From Bacillus methanolicus MGA3 (GTDB lineage Bacteria; Bacillota; Bacilli; Bacillales; Cytobacillaceae), in assembly GCF_000724485.1 (NCBI RefSeq), contig NZ_CP007739.1, positions 914,843 to 978,842 of the forward strand: a stretch of DNA of 64,000 nt. The letters run 5' to 3'. Under the pieces are notes generated by a model. The model did not search any database. It saw nothing but the letters and a program-made list of their open reading frames with translations, and had not been told where the DNA came from. Every line of letters starts with the position of its first letter. Position 1 is the stretch's first letter. The translations under genes were made by a program, and so were the position numbers. Of this stretch, positions 7,698 through 16,832 are shown in pieces.

Positions 7698-9187
7698 AAA
7701 GAGTCTGGGCTTTTTATCGTGTTTCTACCAGAACTCAGGCATTTCACCATGATATTAAACTTCAAAGAATGGCCTGTTTGTCGTTTATTGAACATAATCC
7801 TGAATGGATGCTTTGTAGGGAATTTAAAGAACTTGCCGTCTCCGGGTATAAAAGGGATATTTATTCTCGTGAATATTTGAAAAGGATCGTAAGAGGAGCT
7901 AAAAGTAAAGAGTTTGATGTATTAGTTGTTTTTATGCTTGACCGGTTAGGAAGAAAAGTAGAAGATATGAAGAAATTCTATAATATTCTACGTGAACATG
8001 GCATAGAGATTTGGTCCGTAGTTGAGGGTGAAATAAAAAATTTTCATTTGAATGAATTCTTTTATTTCCAACAAAGTTTTAAAGAAGTCGAGAAAATTTC
8101 AACAAGAGTGAAAATTAGAACTGAGCAATTAAATAAAGAAGGAAGTTTTACAGGAGGAACTCCTCCATTTGGATACCGACTAGAAAAGAAAAATGGCAAA
8201 ACTGTTTTGGCAATTAATCCTGAAGAGTCACAAATAGTAAAGGAAATTTTTAATTTAGCTTACGAAAATCGTTATGGCTGTAGTAAAATTGCTCAAATCC
8301 TCAATCAAAAAGAAATTAAAACAAGATCTAAGAAAATGTGGATTTATAGTACTATATCCAGGTTACTCCGAAATCCTATTTACATCGGGCAACAAGCATA
8401 TAACAAAACCGATGATAGAGGACGAAAAATTGAGAGGGACCAGTGGAAGCTAAAACCTAAGAAATTGGAATTAGTCATTATTCCAGATAATGTTTTTTAT
8501 GGTGTGCAACAATTATTGGATAAAAGAAAAGCCTTATTAAAGACAAGTAATAATTCGGTCAAGGAAGAGTTTTTGCTAAACGGAATAGCAACCTGCGGAT
8601 ATTGCGGACGAAAATTAAAAGCTGAAAATAACTATAACTCTTATTATTGTCCAATAACTGGGGAGAAATTTAAAAGAATTTACAGGCGATATGTATGTGA
8701 ACATGCAAAAAACAAATTAGAATTTCACGGACAAAGGGATTTTGGTGCTGATAAATATGAAAGATTGGTGATATCCCAAATTATACAATTAATTAATAAC
8801 AAAGAAATAAAAATCAAGAATGAAAATAGCTTAATAAGTCAAAGAAAGGAATGCTTAGCACAAATTAATTTTCTAAAACAAAAACTTCAAGAAAAATATT
8901 TATTACTTTTTGCAGCAAGAAAAAATAATTGTAACCTATCCGAAATTGAAAAGGACATAGAAAATCTTAATAATGATTTAGAAAAACGTGAGAAACACTA
9001 TAAAGACTGCACATTAAAGTTGAAAGAATTAACGGTGCTTAAAGAAGAATTGCCGATATGGGAAGAGAATTTTCGTAAGGGTAATTTTGCTATGAAAAGA
9101 GAGATGCTCAATCGGATAATTGAAAATCTTCTGTTAAGAAAGGATACTTGTGAACTTAAATTAAACGTTTCTATGTCATTTAATTAA
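7694..9187 (+). CDS. Large serine recombinase (497 aa)
   Basis: The N-terminal resolvase domain has Y-R-V-S-T-R-T-Q with catalytic Ser11 and the conserved D-R-L-G-R (83-87). A recombinase domain follows with G-G-T-P-P-F-G-Y and L-R-N-P-I-Y-I-G. Then come a zinc ribbon (C-G-Y-C-G near 305 and C-P.../C-E-H later) and a coiled-coil arm (~390-460). This is the architecture of phage and ICE large serine integrases. The start is GTG behind GAGGAGGATTCAG. It sits alone between an intact tRNA-Val and the left repeat of the island, so its own element or att sites are not evident. The frame is intact. Confidence 0.9.
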   Translation: MKRVWAFYRVSTRTQAFHHDIKLQRMACLSFIEHNPEWMLCREFKELAVSGYKRDIYSREYLKRIVRGAKSKEFDVLVVFMLDRLGRKVEDMKKFYNILREHGIEIWSVVEGEIKNFHLNEFFYFQQSFKEVEKISTRVKIRTEQLNKEGSFTGGTPPFGYRLEKKNGKTVLAINPEESQIVKEIFNLAYENRYGCSKIAQILNQKEIKTRSKKMWIYSTISRLLRNPIYIGQQAYNKTDDRGRKIERDQWKLKPKKLELVIIPDNVFYGVQQLLDKRKALLKTSNNSVKEEFLLNGIATCGYCGRKLKAENNYNSYYCPITGEKFKRIYRRYVCEHAKNKLEFHGQRDFGADKYERLVISQIIQLINNKEIKIKNENSLISQRKECLAQINFLKQKLQEKYLLLFAARKNNCNLSEIEKDIENLNNDLEKREKHYKDCTLKLKELTVLKEELPIWEENFRKGNFAMKREMLNRIIENLLLRKDTCELKLNVSMSFN

Positions 9188-9246
9188 AAACTGATAAAAT
9201 GCTATAGATTAAGGTTTTATCACCGTTATGACACCATTTAGCTACC

Positions 9247-9338
9247 TTGACAGGGTAGAGGTCGCTGGTTCGAGCCCAGTCGGAATCATCAAAACGAGAA
9301 GCTTGAAGTCCTTGTGTATCAAGGGTTTCGAGCTTTTT
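9247..9338 (+). repeat. Left 92-bp direct repeat (att-like): 3' half of tRNA-Val plus its terminator
   Basis: Begins at the anticodon loop (TTGACAGGGTAG), contains the T-arm CTGG-TTCGAGC-CCAG and the acceptor 3' strand CGGAATC, then a hairpin AAGCTTGAA.../...TTTCGAGCTT with T-run. It matches 24978-25069 at 90 of 92 positions by direct reading. The 5' half of this tRNA is not upstream; only GCTACC of the anticodon stem precedes it. Confidence 0.88.
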
Positions 9339-9382
9339 CGTTTTATTAGCGGTTGTGTTAAAACCTCCATGATTTAAAAATT

Positions 9383-9398
9383 TGCACAAAACTTGCAC
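9383..9398 (+). repeat. Probable integrase arm-type site, left
   Basis: TGCACAAAACTTGCAC, repeated with one change and in the same orientation at 24813-24828 near the right att repeat. Confidence 0.5.
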
Positions 9399-9400
9399 CT

Positions 9401-10554
9401 TTAGTTAACTAAAGGATTTTGACTCTGTTTTAAAAGGGCATTTTCAAATTTCTCTGCCGCTTGCTCTTGTAAATCATCACTGACATGTGAGTATAAATCT
9501 AAAGTTATATCGACCCGGGAATGCCCCAACCGCTCGCTAACCACTTTCGGATTTTCGCCTTGTTGCATTAGGATTGTTGCATGTGTGTGCCGTAAATCGT
9601 GAAAGCTAATGCGTGGTACATTTGCTTCTTCGATCAAACGATAAAATTGTCGTAATAAGTTGCTCGGATCAAGAGGTTTTCCATCATCAGTGCAGACAAC
9701 TAAATTATTGTCTTCGTATTGCATCCACAATTTCTCTTTCTGAAAATCTTGTTTTTGCTTATGTTTCTTTAACACATTTACAACATGCTGAGAAATTGAA
9801 ATTTGTCTTTTGGATTTTTGTGTCTTAGGTTCTTTAAAAATTAAACCTTGATCCGATACAAAACAGAGGCTGCGTTAGATTCGGATCTTTTTATTTTCAA
9901 GATCTACGTCATTCCTTTTAGTCCTAAAACTTCTCCGCGTCGCATCCCTGTAAAAATTGCAAGAAAGTAAGGTATCTCAATAGAACGATTTTTAATCAAA
10001 TTTAGAAATCGATTTACCTCATCTACTGTCCATGCCGTTTTTTCTGCACTTTTCACTTTGGGTGGTTTAGCATTCTTTACAGGATTCACTTTAACCATTG
10101 ACCATCTTACAGCCTGATCAAATGCTTGATTGAGCAAATTATGCATATGTCGTATATATGCACCTGAATACCCAGCGTCTAATTTGTCCACATAAAAACA
10201 ATCAATATCAAATGTTGTAATTTCATTAACCTTACTATGTTGAAAATGCTTTATAATATGGTTCTTGATGATATATTCCCTACTTTTTGCAGTCGTTATT
10301 TCTACGGTTTTTTTGTAAGAGGTATTAAACCACCTTTCCATGAATACAGGAAAATCTTCTGTACTTTCTTTAAAATAACTTCCCTCATCGACTTGTCTTT
10401 TGATTTTTAGAAGTTCTTTCTTTGCTTCAGTCTTTGTTCGGAACGGTCCGAAACTTGCTTGCTTTCTCTTACCGGTGGCCGAGTCTTTTCCAACATCGAT
10501 TCGAAAATAAAATCCTTTTTTCTTTTCTTTAATTAACTTGTCAAAGTTCATCAT
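9401..10554 (-). pseudogene. Tyrosine integrase, inactivated by frameshift and stop
   Basis: Two fragments make one phage/ICE-type integrase. The N-terminal arm-binding region (G-K-R-K-Q-A-S-F-G-P-F) and core (T-G-M-R-R-G-E-V with the first catalytic Arg) run 10554-9904. The C-terminal H-D-L-R-H-T-H and L-G-H-S-R with a downstream Tyr (L-Y-S-H) run 9775-9401. At 9915/9916 one base is missing (AAAAGG where AAAATGG restores L-K-W-N-D-V-D). In the restored frame a TAA (9877-9875) replaces what is probably CAA. The gene lies against the left att repeat, the normal place for the island's integrase. The island is therefore probably immobile without help. Confidence 0.9.
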
Positions 10555-11074
10555 TACACCCCATTCCTAGTTGGATGCTGGAATAGTGTGTAGTATGTGG
10601 TTAGGTAAATATTATCAAAATAATAATTTTTAGAAAAGCGTTACATTATTAAAAAGGAGAACATCATGATCTTGAAAAAATAAATATTTAGATTTTGGAA
10701 AGCCATACAATCCGCATCATATAACTAAATAAGATACAGTATAGCTTAACCATATAATATGAACAGTTAAAAAAACGTGGTGAATCGTTTTTGCTCATAT
10801 GGTTATGAAGATCTGAATCGAAAAGTGGAATAGAGGGGGGAATATTTGAGTTTTTAATAAGTGATTGACTGTTTCAATCAATAAAAAGTGGAAGTGTGAA
10901 GGGGAATATAAAGAATTATTTTATTGATTTTTTTGGAAAATTGAATCTGTTAATCTTTATATTCTTATTTATGTTGTTCTTTGCTAGCTCACATTAGTTA
11001 AACTAATGGTATGCTTATTACGAAAAAGGAAAATTAGGTGATTGAGTTAAATTAAATTAGAAAGGATGTATATA
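10555..11074. other. Gene-free region inside the island
   Basis: About 520 AT-rich nt with no credible ORF. It contains TAGTGTGTAGTATGTGGTT (10584-10602), present in inverse orientation at 24784-24802. It also has a small palindrome TGATTG...CAATCA near 10862-10880 that could bind a regulator. Confidence 0.5.
10584..10602. repeat. 19-bp island-end inverted repeat, left copy
   Basis: TAGTGTGTAGTATGTGGTT; the exact reverse complement is at 24784-24802. Confidence 0.7.
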
Positions 11075-11404
11075 GTGAAATTCGTATAATTCAATGATAC
11101 GAACAGAATAGTAAACATTCACCCCGCAACATTTATTCACGGTTGTAGTGCCAGTGACGCACCAATTGAACCACTAGAAGAAAGGCTGTTTGTATTACCA
11201 GAAGGTACATATCCTTGGATCAAAATGTGGGATTACGGTGAAAAAGGATTAATGATTTTAGTTTCACCAAGACAAGACACTAAAGAAAATATATCGCTAG
11301 TTTTAAGTGCCTGCGCGTTAGCAGTCACTTTTATTTTTTCCGTACTAACTTGTCGGTCAAAAGCTGAAATTAAAGTAACTCTGTCGTTTGTAAGCTCAAA
11401 ATGA
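11075..11404 (+). pseudogene. Hypothetical island gene with an early stop codon
   Basis: A GTG with AGAAAGGATG upstream opens a 110-codon frame. The fifth codon is TAA (11087-11089), likely from CAA. After it the frame is open to TGA and reads like a real protein (I-H-P-A-T-F-I-H-G-C..., L-P-E-G-T-Y-P-W-I-K-M-W-D). A hydrophobic C-terminal stretch lies near residues 75-92. A terminator follows. I cannot name the family with certainty; such small proteins occur on phages and ICEs. Confidence 0.5.
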
Positions 11405-11418
11405 AGGATGAGTATTAG

Positions 11419-11457
11419 TGCAGCCCATTATGATTTGGCGGGCTGCACTTTCTTTGT
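11419..11457 (+). terminator. Terminator after the hypothetical island gene
   Basis: GTGCAGCCC / GGGCTGCAC perfect 9-bp stem followed by a T-rich run. Confidence 0.88.
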
Positions 11458-11569
11458 TTATAAACCAATTCCGAGATTATGAACCACTTTCTGGATTGAT
11501 AATTCCCTGTTTGGATGTTATTCAGTTACTAATTTCTAAATACGGGGTTAATTTTTCATACGTTCTTAA

Positions 11570-11616
11570 AATATTCACAAATAATTAAGAACGATTTGTG
11601 ACAATTTGTGAATATT
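11570..11616. promoter_or_regulatory. 13-bp perfect inverted repeat with an extra half-site (putative operator)
   Basis: AATATTCACAAAT (11570-11582) and ATTTGTGAATATT (11604-11616) are exact reverse complements. A further ATTTGTG lies at 11594-11600. The repeat ends next to a putative -35 (TTGAAC, 11618-11623), 80 nt before the first c-di-GMP riboswitch, so a DNA-binding regulator probably acts here. Confidence 0.55.
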
Positions 11617-11617
11617 T

Positions 11618-11645
11618 TTGAACAAGGTAAAAATCTCCTACATTT
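11618..11645 (+). promoter_or_regulatory. Putative promoter of the riboswitch-led operon
   Basis: TTGAAC, 16-nt spacer, TACATT (a weak -10, four of six consensus bases). The position fits a start just upstream of the riboswitch, but the -10 is uncertain. Confidence 0.4.
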
Positions 11646-11697
11646 TGTCGATATATAAAGTAAAAGGCTCTCTTTTGGTCCTAGGTTTTAAATTTTC

Positions 11698-11785
11698 ATA
11701 TTTATTTGGCAAACTACTCGAAAGAGTAGGACGCAAAGCTAAAGGGGCTACATCTATTTATAAAAGATATGCCAGCCAGTTGCAC
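11698..11785 (+). ncRNA. c-di-GMP-I (GEMM) riboswitch aptamer 1
   Basis: Contains the GEMM landmarks GGCAAACTACTC-GAAA-GAGTAGGACGCAAAGCT. The GAAA tetraloop caps the first helix and is followed by the invariant GGACGCAAAGC. Then comes the second helix CATCT.../...AGATATG leading into GCCAGCCAGTTGCAC, the usual 3' side. This class binds cyclic di-GMP. It lies in the leader of the chemoreceptor / NRPS-like reductase / PPTase operon and is followed by two terminator-like hairpins, so transcriptional control is likely. Whether c-di-GMP turns it on or off cannot be read with certainty. Confidence 0.88.
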
Positions 11786-11828
11786 TTCGTCTTAAGTTTC
11801 ATTTTGATTCTTTACGAAGTTTTTTATT
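11784..11828 (+). terminator. Riboswitch 1 expression-platform hairpin
   Basis: ACTTCGT (11784-11790) pairs with ACGAAGT (11814-11820), followed by TTTTTATT. Its 5' arm overlaps the 3' edge of the aptamer, the expected design of a ligand-dependent terminator or anti-terminator. Confidence 0.65.
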
Positions 11829-11849
11829 AAGATGATCTAGTCCAAGCAC

Positions 11850-11891
11850 CTGCCCTCTTTAGTTTACTAGACTATAGAGGGCAGTTTTTTT
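11850..11891 (+). terminator. Second, strong terminator in the riboswitch 1 leader
   Basis: CTGCCCTCT / AGAGGGCAG perfect 9-bp stem followed by seven T. It lies before the first gene of the operon, so readthrough must be controlled or another promoter must exist downstream. Confidence 0.85.
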
Positions 11892-12061
11892 ATATAAGTT
11901 CAGATTGAAAAATAGACATAAGTAAGATGATCAAATGAAGTAAAAGAATAGTCCAAATGTTTTATACATATGTCTGAAAATCAATCTGTGTTTATATAAA
12001 TTCAAGTAGCGAACAAGCATTTACATAAAAAAATGCTACTTCATATGAGGAGGAATAAAAT

Positions 12062-13807
12062 GTGTTAAAAAACATGAATTTTTTCACCAAGAATATGCTG
12101 TTTTCGATAGTGAGTGTTGTAATTGTAGGAGTATCACTTGTTGGGATGGGTTATATTATCCAAGGTAATTTGTTAGAAAATCAGTTAAAACAGCAATCGG
12201 AAGAAATTACAAAATCTTGGATGAAGAAGATAGATGCTGATAAAGTAGAAAAAGCTTCTAAAACGGATGATATAAAAAGTAAAGAACATCAAGAGTTAAC
12301 GACTTTATTAGATCAGTTAAGTGAATATAACCCAAATATTGCTCAAGGATACATATTTGGTACTGAATTGGCGGGGAAGAATGGAAATGAAACATCTATA
12401 GTGGCGAACCCCACCAAAATATGGGAGATGTTGCGAGAATCAGGATTAAAAGTAGGGGATATGTATACTCAGCCTGATGTAGTAGTGGAAGCAATTAAGA
12501 AATTAAAGAAAGAAAAGAAAGTTCAATTTACTAAAATTTATAAAGATGATTTGGGTACTTGGATGACAATTTTACATCCGATTATAAATAGTAAAGGTGA
12601 GGTATTTGCTTATTTTGGAGTTGACATAGATGCTTCAAACATAGCGGAAGGTCAAAAAGATTTATTGTTCAAATCAGGAATCTCGTTAATTGTTATTTTA
12701 ATGTTACTAATTGTAGGGCAATACTTATTATTAAAAGTTTCATTAAAGCCGTTAACCAATTTAATGCAAGGTATTGAAGAAGCAAGTAAAGGAAATTTGA
12801 ATATTTCAGTGAAAGAAGGGAAAGATGAATTAGGCCAAGTTAATCAAAAGTTTAATGGAATGATCAATGTAATAAAAGGTACGGTAAGTAGAATACTACA
12901 TACTTCGAAAGAGATTGCCGAGAATTCGGAAAGACTTTATACATCGTTTGAAACAAGTTATAAAGCAGCTAACAATATTACAAACTCGGTAGAAATGGTA
13001 CAAGAATTATTAGAACAACAAGCTCAATCTATTAATGAGTCTTCAGTTTCGGTGGAGCAGATTTCTAAAGAAATAATTAGCATTGCCAATTATACGAATG
13101 AAGTTTATGAGCTTTCTGAAGAGGTAACAAAGCTTTCTGAAAATGGGAAAAAGTCTACTGATAAAGTTGTAGAGCAGATGGAGAAGATTAATCATAATGT
13201 AGAAAATTCCGATAAAACAATAAGCGAGCTTGTTACTGTGTCGGATGAAATTCAAGAAATATTACAAGTAATAACCAGTATTTCAAATGATACAAATTTA
13301 TTGGCATTAAATGCTTCGATTGAGGCTGCAAGAGCAGGTGAGCATGGGAAAGGATTTGCTGTAGTAGCAAATGAAGTGAAAAAATTATCGGAGCAATCTG
13401 CAAACTCGGTAGAGAGCATACAAAAATTGATTGATAAAGTAAAAGAACAAGTAAATAAAGTAGTAGATTCTATGGAAATCATAAAAAATGATGTGAGTGA
13501 AGGTATTGAAATTGCAGAAAGTACAAATGAAGTATTTGGGAAGATTTATGAATCTATATTGGAAGTAGCTAATAAATTGCAAGTAGTCTCTTCTTCCTCT
13601 GAACAAATTTCTGCAGGAGTTGAAGAATCGTCTGCTACGATTGTTGAATTGTCAAGTAACGCTGAAAATATTACTAAAAAATATGATGATATTGTAGAAA
13701 ATATCCAAGAACAAGAAGCTTCGTTTGAAAATATAAAAGAGACAGTGAGTTACTTAACAGAAACATCAAAAGAATTAAAAACGCTTAGTGATCAATTTAA
13801 CATATAA
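12062..13807 (+). CDS. Methyl-accepting chemotaxis protein (581 aa)
   Basis: TM1 at about 10-32, an extracellular single-Cache-like sensor (~35-200), TM2 at ~205-228, a HAMP domain (L-K-P-L-T-N-L) and a long cytoplasmic signalling coiled coil. The hairpin tip has [20 protein letters not shown], which binds CheA/CheW. No CheR-docking pentapeptide is at the C-terminus. The start is GTG 12062 with GAGGAGG upstream; the ATG two bases earlier runs into a stop. It is first in the c-di-GMP-riboswitch operon, 58 nt before the NRPS-like gene. That link to a small-molecule synthase suggests, but does not prove, that it senses or signals with the product. No other chemotaxis gene is in the window. Confidence 0.9.
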   Translation: MLKNMNFFTKNMLFSIVSVVIVGVSLVGMGYIIQGNLLENQLKQQSEEITKSWMKKIDADKVEKASKTDDIKSKEHQELTTLLDQLSEYNPNIAQGYIFGTELAGKNGNETSIVANPTKIWEMLRESGLKVGDMYTQPDVVVEAIKKLKKEKKVQFTKIYKDDLGTWMTILHPIINSKGEVFAYFGVDIDASNIAEGQKDLLFKSGISLIVILMLLIVGQYLLLKVSLKPLTNLMQGIEEASKGNLNISVKEGKDELGQVNQKFNGMINVIKGTVSRILHTSKEIAENSERLYTSFETSYKAANNITNSVEMVQELLEQQAQSINESSVSVEQISKEIISIANYTNEVYELSEEVTKLSENGKKSTDKVVEQMEKINHNVENSDKTISELVTVSDEIQEILQVITSISNDTNLLALNASIEAARAGEHGKGFAVVANEVKKLSEQSANSVESIQKLIDKVKEQVNKVVDSMEIIKNDVSEGIEIAESTNEVFGKIYESILEVANKLQVVSSSSEQISAGVEESSATIVELSSNAENITKKYDDIVENIQEQEASFENIKETVSYLTETSKELKTLSDQFNI

Positions 13808-13865
13808 TTGAAACCTCTAATAGGTGTTATTCAACAAGATATTCTACAAGAATGGAGGGCATTAA

Positions 13866-16814
13866 ATGAAAAATATTGTAGAAGGATTTGAATTATCTGT
13901 AAAAAAATTTCCGGATCATATAGCGATTAAAGATAAGAATCGATATTTAACATATAAAGAACTAGATAAAGAATCGTCACGTGTAGCTGTGGAATTAGTA
14001 AAAAACGGACTAAAAAAAGGACAGTTTGTAAGCATTTTTCTTAAAAGAAGCGTTGATACCGTAGTGTCCATTTTAGGCATCTTAAAAGCTGGTGGAGTAT
14101 ATGTACCATTAGATCCAGCACATCCTGAAGAAAGAAATCGATATATTATCGAAGATACTCAATCACCATTTTTGATAACGAAATCAGATTGGCTAGAAAA
14201 AATTAAAAAACTAAATGTAAGTTCTAAAAATATATTGTTGGATCGTTTAGATGACAATGATGAAGATGTATCGGTAGACATTCAAGAAAATGACTTAGCT
14301 TATGTGATTTATACATCAGGTACTACCGGCAATCCTAAAGGTACTTTATTGAGACATGTCGGGGTATTAAATTTAGTTTCTTGGAAACAGAGAGTGTTCA
14401 ATATTAGATCGGAAGATCGAGTTTTACAGTTTGCTACGTTTAGTTTTGATGCTTCTGTACCAGAAACATTTGTTTCCTTATTCAATGGTTCAATTTTGTA
14501 TTTAATTGATGATGAGGAAAGAATGTCTGCTGAACATTTTCTTAAGACAATCGATAGAGAAGGAATTACTGTCATTCCTGCTATACCGACTGTATTTTGT
14601 AACCAGTTATCGAAATATGCTAAAACACATGGTAAACGGAAATTTGGAAAGGTAAGGGCTGTAGGAGTAGCAGGAGAATTGCTAACTGGTGAGGTTGCAA
14701 GAAACTTTAAAAGGCAGTTTGGAAATGAAACGACATTATTTAATTTATATGGCCCAACGGAAACGACGGTAGCGGCTTCGTATTATGAGGTACCTGATGA
14801 AATCGATGAAAATATGTATAGTGTTCCAATTGGAAAAGCAATTGATGGTACTAAGTTATATGTAGTTAATGAAAAAGGAGAGAGATGTAAAGTAGGCGAG
14901 ATTGGTGAATTATGGATTGCATCTGTAGGTATATCTTTGGGTTATTTGAATCAACCAGAGAAAACAGCAGAAGTGTTTATTAAGAATCCTTTTGAGGATA
15001 TTTTTGAAGGAATGGTATACAAATCTGGAGATCTAGTAAAAGAATTAGAAGATGGGAACTTGGTGTTTATTGATAGAAAAGATACTCAAGTAAAAATTCG
15101 AGGACATCGTATTGAGATTGCTGAAATTGAGAATCGGATGTGTCAGATTGAAGGAATTCTTGACGCAGTAGTAGTCGTAGAGGAAGACAACGCCGAGAAA
15201 ATATTAAAAGCTTTTTACATTTCTACGGATGAGTTGAGTCATGCTTTTATTATCAACGAGTTAAAAAAGAATTTGCCGAGTTACATGATTCCTTCTAAAA
15301 TGAAAAGAATTGAAGAGTTGCCTTTTGCTCCTACAGGAAAAGTAGATAGAAAGAAATTAAAGATGATTGAAGCTGATCGAGTAATATTAGTAACCGATGA
15401 AATTGTAAATCCTAGAAATCAGGTAGAGGAAGACATTTTAAATGCGTGGAAAAGGGTATTAAACATTGAAGGAATTGGAGTAAAAGAAGATTTCTTTGAA
15501 GTTGGTGGACATTCTTTAAAAATTATTGAAGTATTAGCGGAGATAAAGAAAAAGTATAGAGGACTATTCATCAAGGATTTCTTTGAATTGCGCACAGTAG
15601 AAAAATTAGCCGCAAAAGCAATAAAAGAGTACAAAAAAGAGGTTCAAGTGAAAGAAACAACATTTGTACAATTAAAAGAATATCCTGTTTTGAAAGTAGA
15701 TAAGATCTTACCAAAAGTAAAGAGTGTGGTATTAACAGGGGCAACCGGATTCCTCGGTAGTCATTTATTGAAAAGATTGGCCGATATGAAAATCCATACG
15801 TATGCGATTGTGCGAGGAAACCAACCTGAAGAGCGATTGAAAAAAAAGTTGAATAAATATTTTCACATGGAGATGAATGAGTATATTCACGTGGTGAATG
15901 GAAATTTAACACAGAGATTTTTTGGGTTGTCTGTAGATGAGTTTAAGGAGCTAGCTTTCAAAGTTGATGCTGTTATACATAGTGCTGCGGATGTTCGACA
16001 TTTTGGTGAGCGGGAGCATTTTGAGAAAGTCAATGTAGAAGGTACGAAACATGTGTTAGAATTATTGGATGTGAATCCTGATCTGGTATTCCATCATATT
16101 TCAACGGTAGGAACTGTGGAAGATTTACTATTAGAAGGAAAGTGGATGGAGTTTCAAGGAAAAAACAAAATTCCGGAGGATTTGCAATTAAATAATGTGT
16201 ATACAGACACGAAATTAAAAGCTGAGAGATTGGTTTTAGATAAAGTCAAAGAAGGCTATCAAACATTTATTTATAGAATGGGAAATTTAACGGGAAGAGC
16301 ATCTGATGGAGTATTTCAGGAGAACATTGATAGTAATGCATTTTATCGGATGATGAAATTGATGATATTAGTTGGAAAAGCTCCTGATGTAAATTGGATG
16401 GTTGATTTTACACCTATTGATTTTGCTAGTGCAGTTGTAACGACTTCTGTACTGAAAACTCAACATGCTAGACGGGTCTATCATGTTAATCATCCAGAAC
16501 CTATTCATTATCGTAAATTTATAGATTTATTGAATGAAGTGGGTTATAAGGTAGAATTGATGGATAAGATAGAATATGAAGAATTTGTATTAAATCTAAC
16601 TTCTGAGGAAGCTAGAAATTTATTGGTTGCCCAATTAGACGGTGATGGTGCGAAAGATTCTGAAGCGGTCTTTGATAGCAGGGATACGATGACTTCTTTG
16701 GGAATAAAAAATATTCCTGAAATCAATAAAGAATATATGAAAAAGTTATTAGAACATGCTTTCGAAGTTGGATTTATTAAGGCTAATAAAATAGTAGAAG
16801 AAGTATTAGTGTAA
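13866..16814 (+). CDS. Single-module NRPS-like reductase: adenylation - carrier - thioester reductase (982 aa)
   Basis: Adenylation domain ~10-500: A3 Y-T-S-G-T-T-G-N-P-K-G near 148, A5 N-L-Y-G-P-T-E-T-T near 293, A8 K-I-R-G-H-R-I-E near 409, A10 P-T-G-K-V-D-R-K near 489. Carrier domain ~515-590 with the phosphopantetheine Ser in G-G-H-S-L. C-terminal short-chain reductase: NADPH loop G-A-T-G-F-L-G-S near 624, S/T in H-I-S-T-V, and Y-T-D-T-K (Y-x-x-x-K) near 778. No condensation domain is present. The organisation is like Lys2 and carboxylic acid reductases: an acid is activated, tethered and released as aldehyde or alcohol. A4 has F-D-A-S-V, whose Asp usually binds an alpha-amino group, so an amino acid substrate is likely. 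The gene is intact and followed by its own PPTase. Confidence 0.92.
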   Translation: MKNIVEGFELSVKKFPDHIAIKDKNRYLTYKELDKESSRVAVELVKNGLKKGQFVSIFLKRSVDTVVSILGILKAGGVYVPLDPAHPEERNRYIIEDTQSPFLITKSDWLEKIKKLNVSSKNILLDRLDDNDEDVSVDIQENDLAYVIYTSGTTGNPKGTLLRHVGVLNLVSWKQRVFNIRSEDRVLQFATFSFDASVPETFVSLFNGSILYLIDDEERMSAEHFLKTIDREGITVIPAIPTVFCNQLSKYAKTHGKRKFGKVRAVGVAGELLTGEVARNFKRQFGNETTLFNLYGPTETTVAASYYEVPDEIDENMYSVPIGKAIDGTKLYVVNEKGERCKVGEIGELWIASVGISLGYLNQPEKTAEVFIKNPFEDIFEGMVYKSGDLVKELEDGNLVFIDRKDTQVKIRGHRIEIAEIENRMCQIEGILDAVVVVEEDNAEKILKAFYISTDELSHAFIINELKKNLPSYMIPSKMKRIEELPFAPTGKVDRKKLKMIEADRVILVTDEIVNPRNQVEEDILNAWKRVLNIEGIGVKEDFFEVGGHSLKIIEVLAEIKKKYRGLFIKDFFELRTVEKLAAKAIKEYKKEVQVKETTFVQLKEYPVLKVDKILPKVKSVVLTGATGFLGSHLLKRLADMKIHTYAIVRGNQPEERLKKKLNKYFHMEMNEYIHVVNGNLTQRFFGLSVDEFKELAFKVDAVIHSAADVRHFGEREHFEKVNVEGTKHVLELLDVNPDLVFHHISTVGTVEDLLLEGKWMEFQGKNKIPEDLQLNNVYTDTKLKAERLVLDKVKEGYQTFIYRMGNLTGRASDGVFQENIDSNAFYRMMKLMILVGKAPDVNWMVDFTPIDFASAVVTTSVLKTQHARRVYHVNHPEPIHYRKFIDLLNEVGYKVELMDKIEYEEFVLNLTSEEARNLLVAQLDGDGAKDSEAVFDSRDTMTSLGIKNIPEINKEYMKKLLEHAFEVGFIKANKIVEEVLV

Positions 16815-16832
16815 TGCTGATACTTCTTTTTT

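Noticed and set aside
9240..9292. Second functional tRNA-Val gene
   Set aside because: Only anticodon stem, T-arm and acceptor 3' strand are present; D-arm and acceptor 5' strand are missing.
9180..9398. 72-aa minus-strand ORF across the left att repeat
   Set aside because: It reads through the tRNA 3' half and terminator; no RBS and no protein-like conservation.
11618..11830. 70-aa plus-strand ORF
   Set aside because: It covers riboswitch 1 and its hairpin; it has no RBS, and its codons reflect RNA structure.
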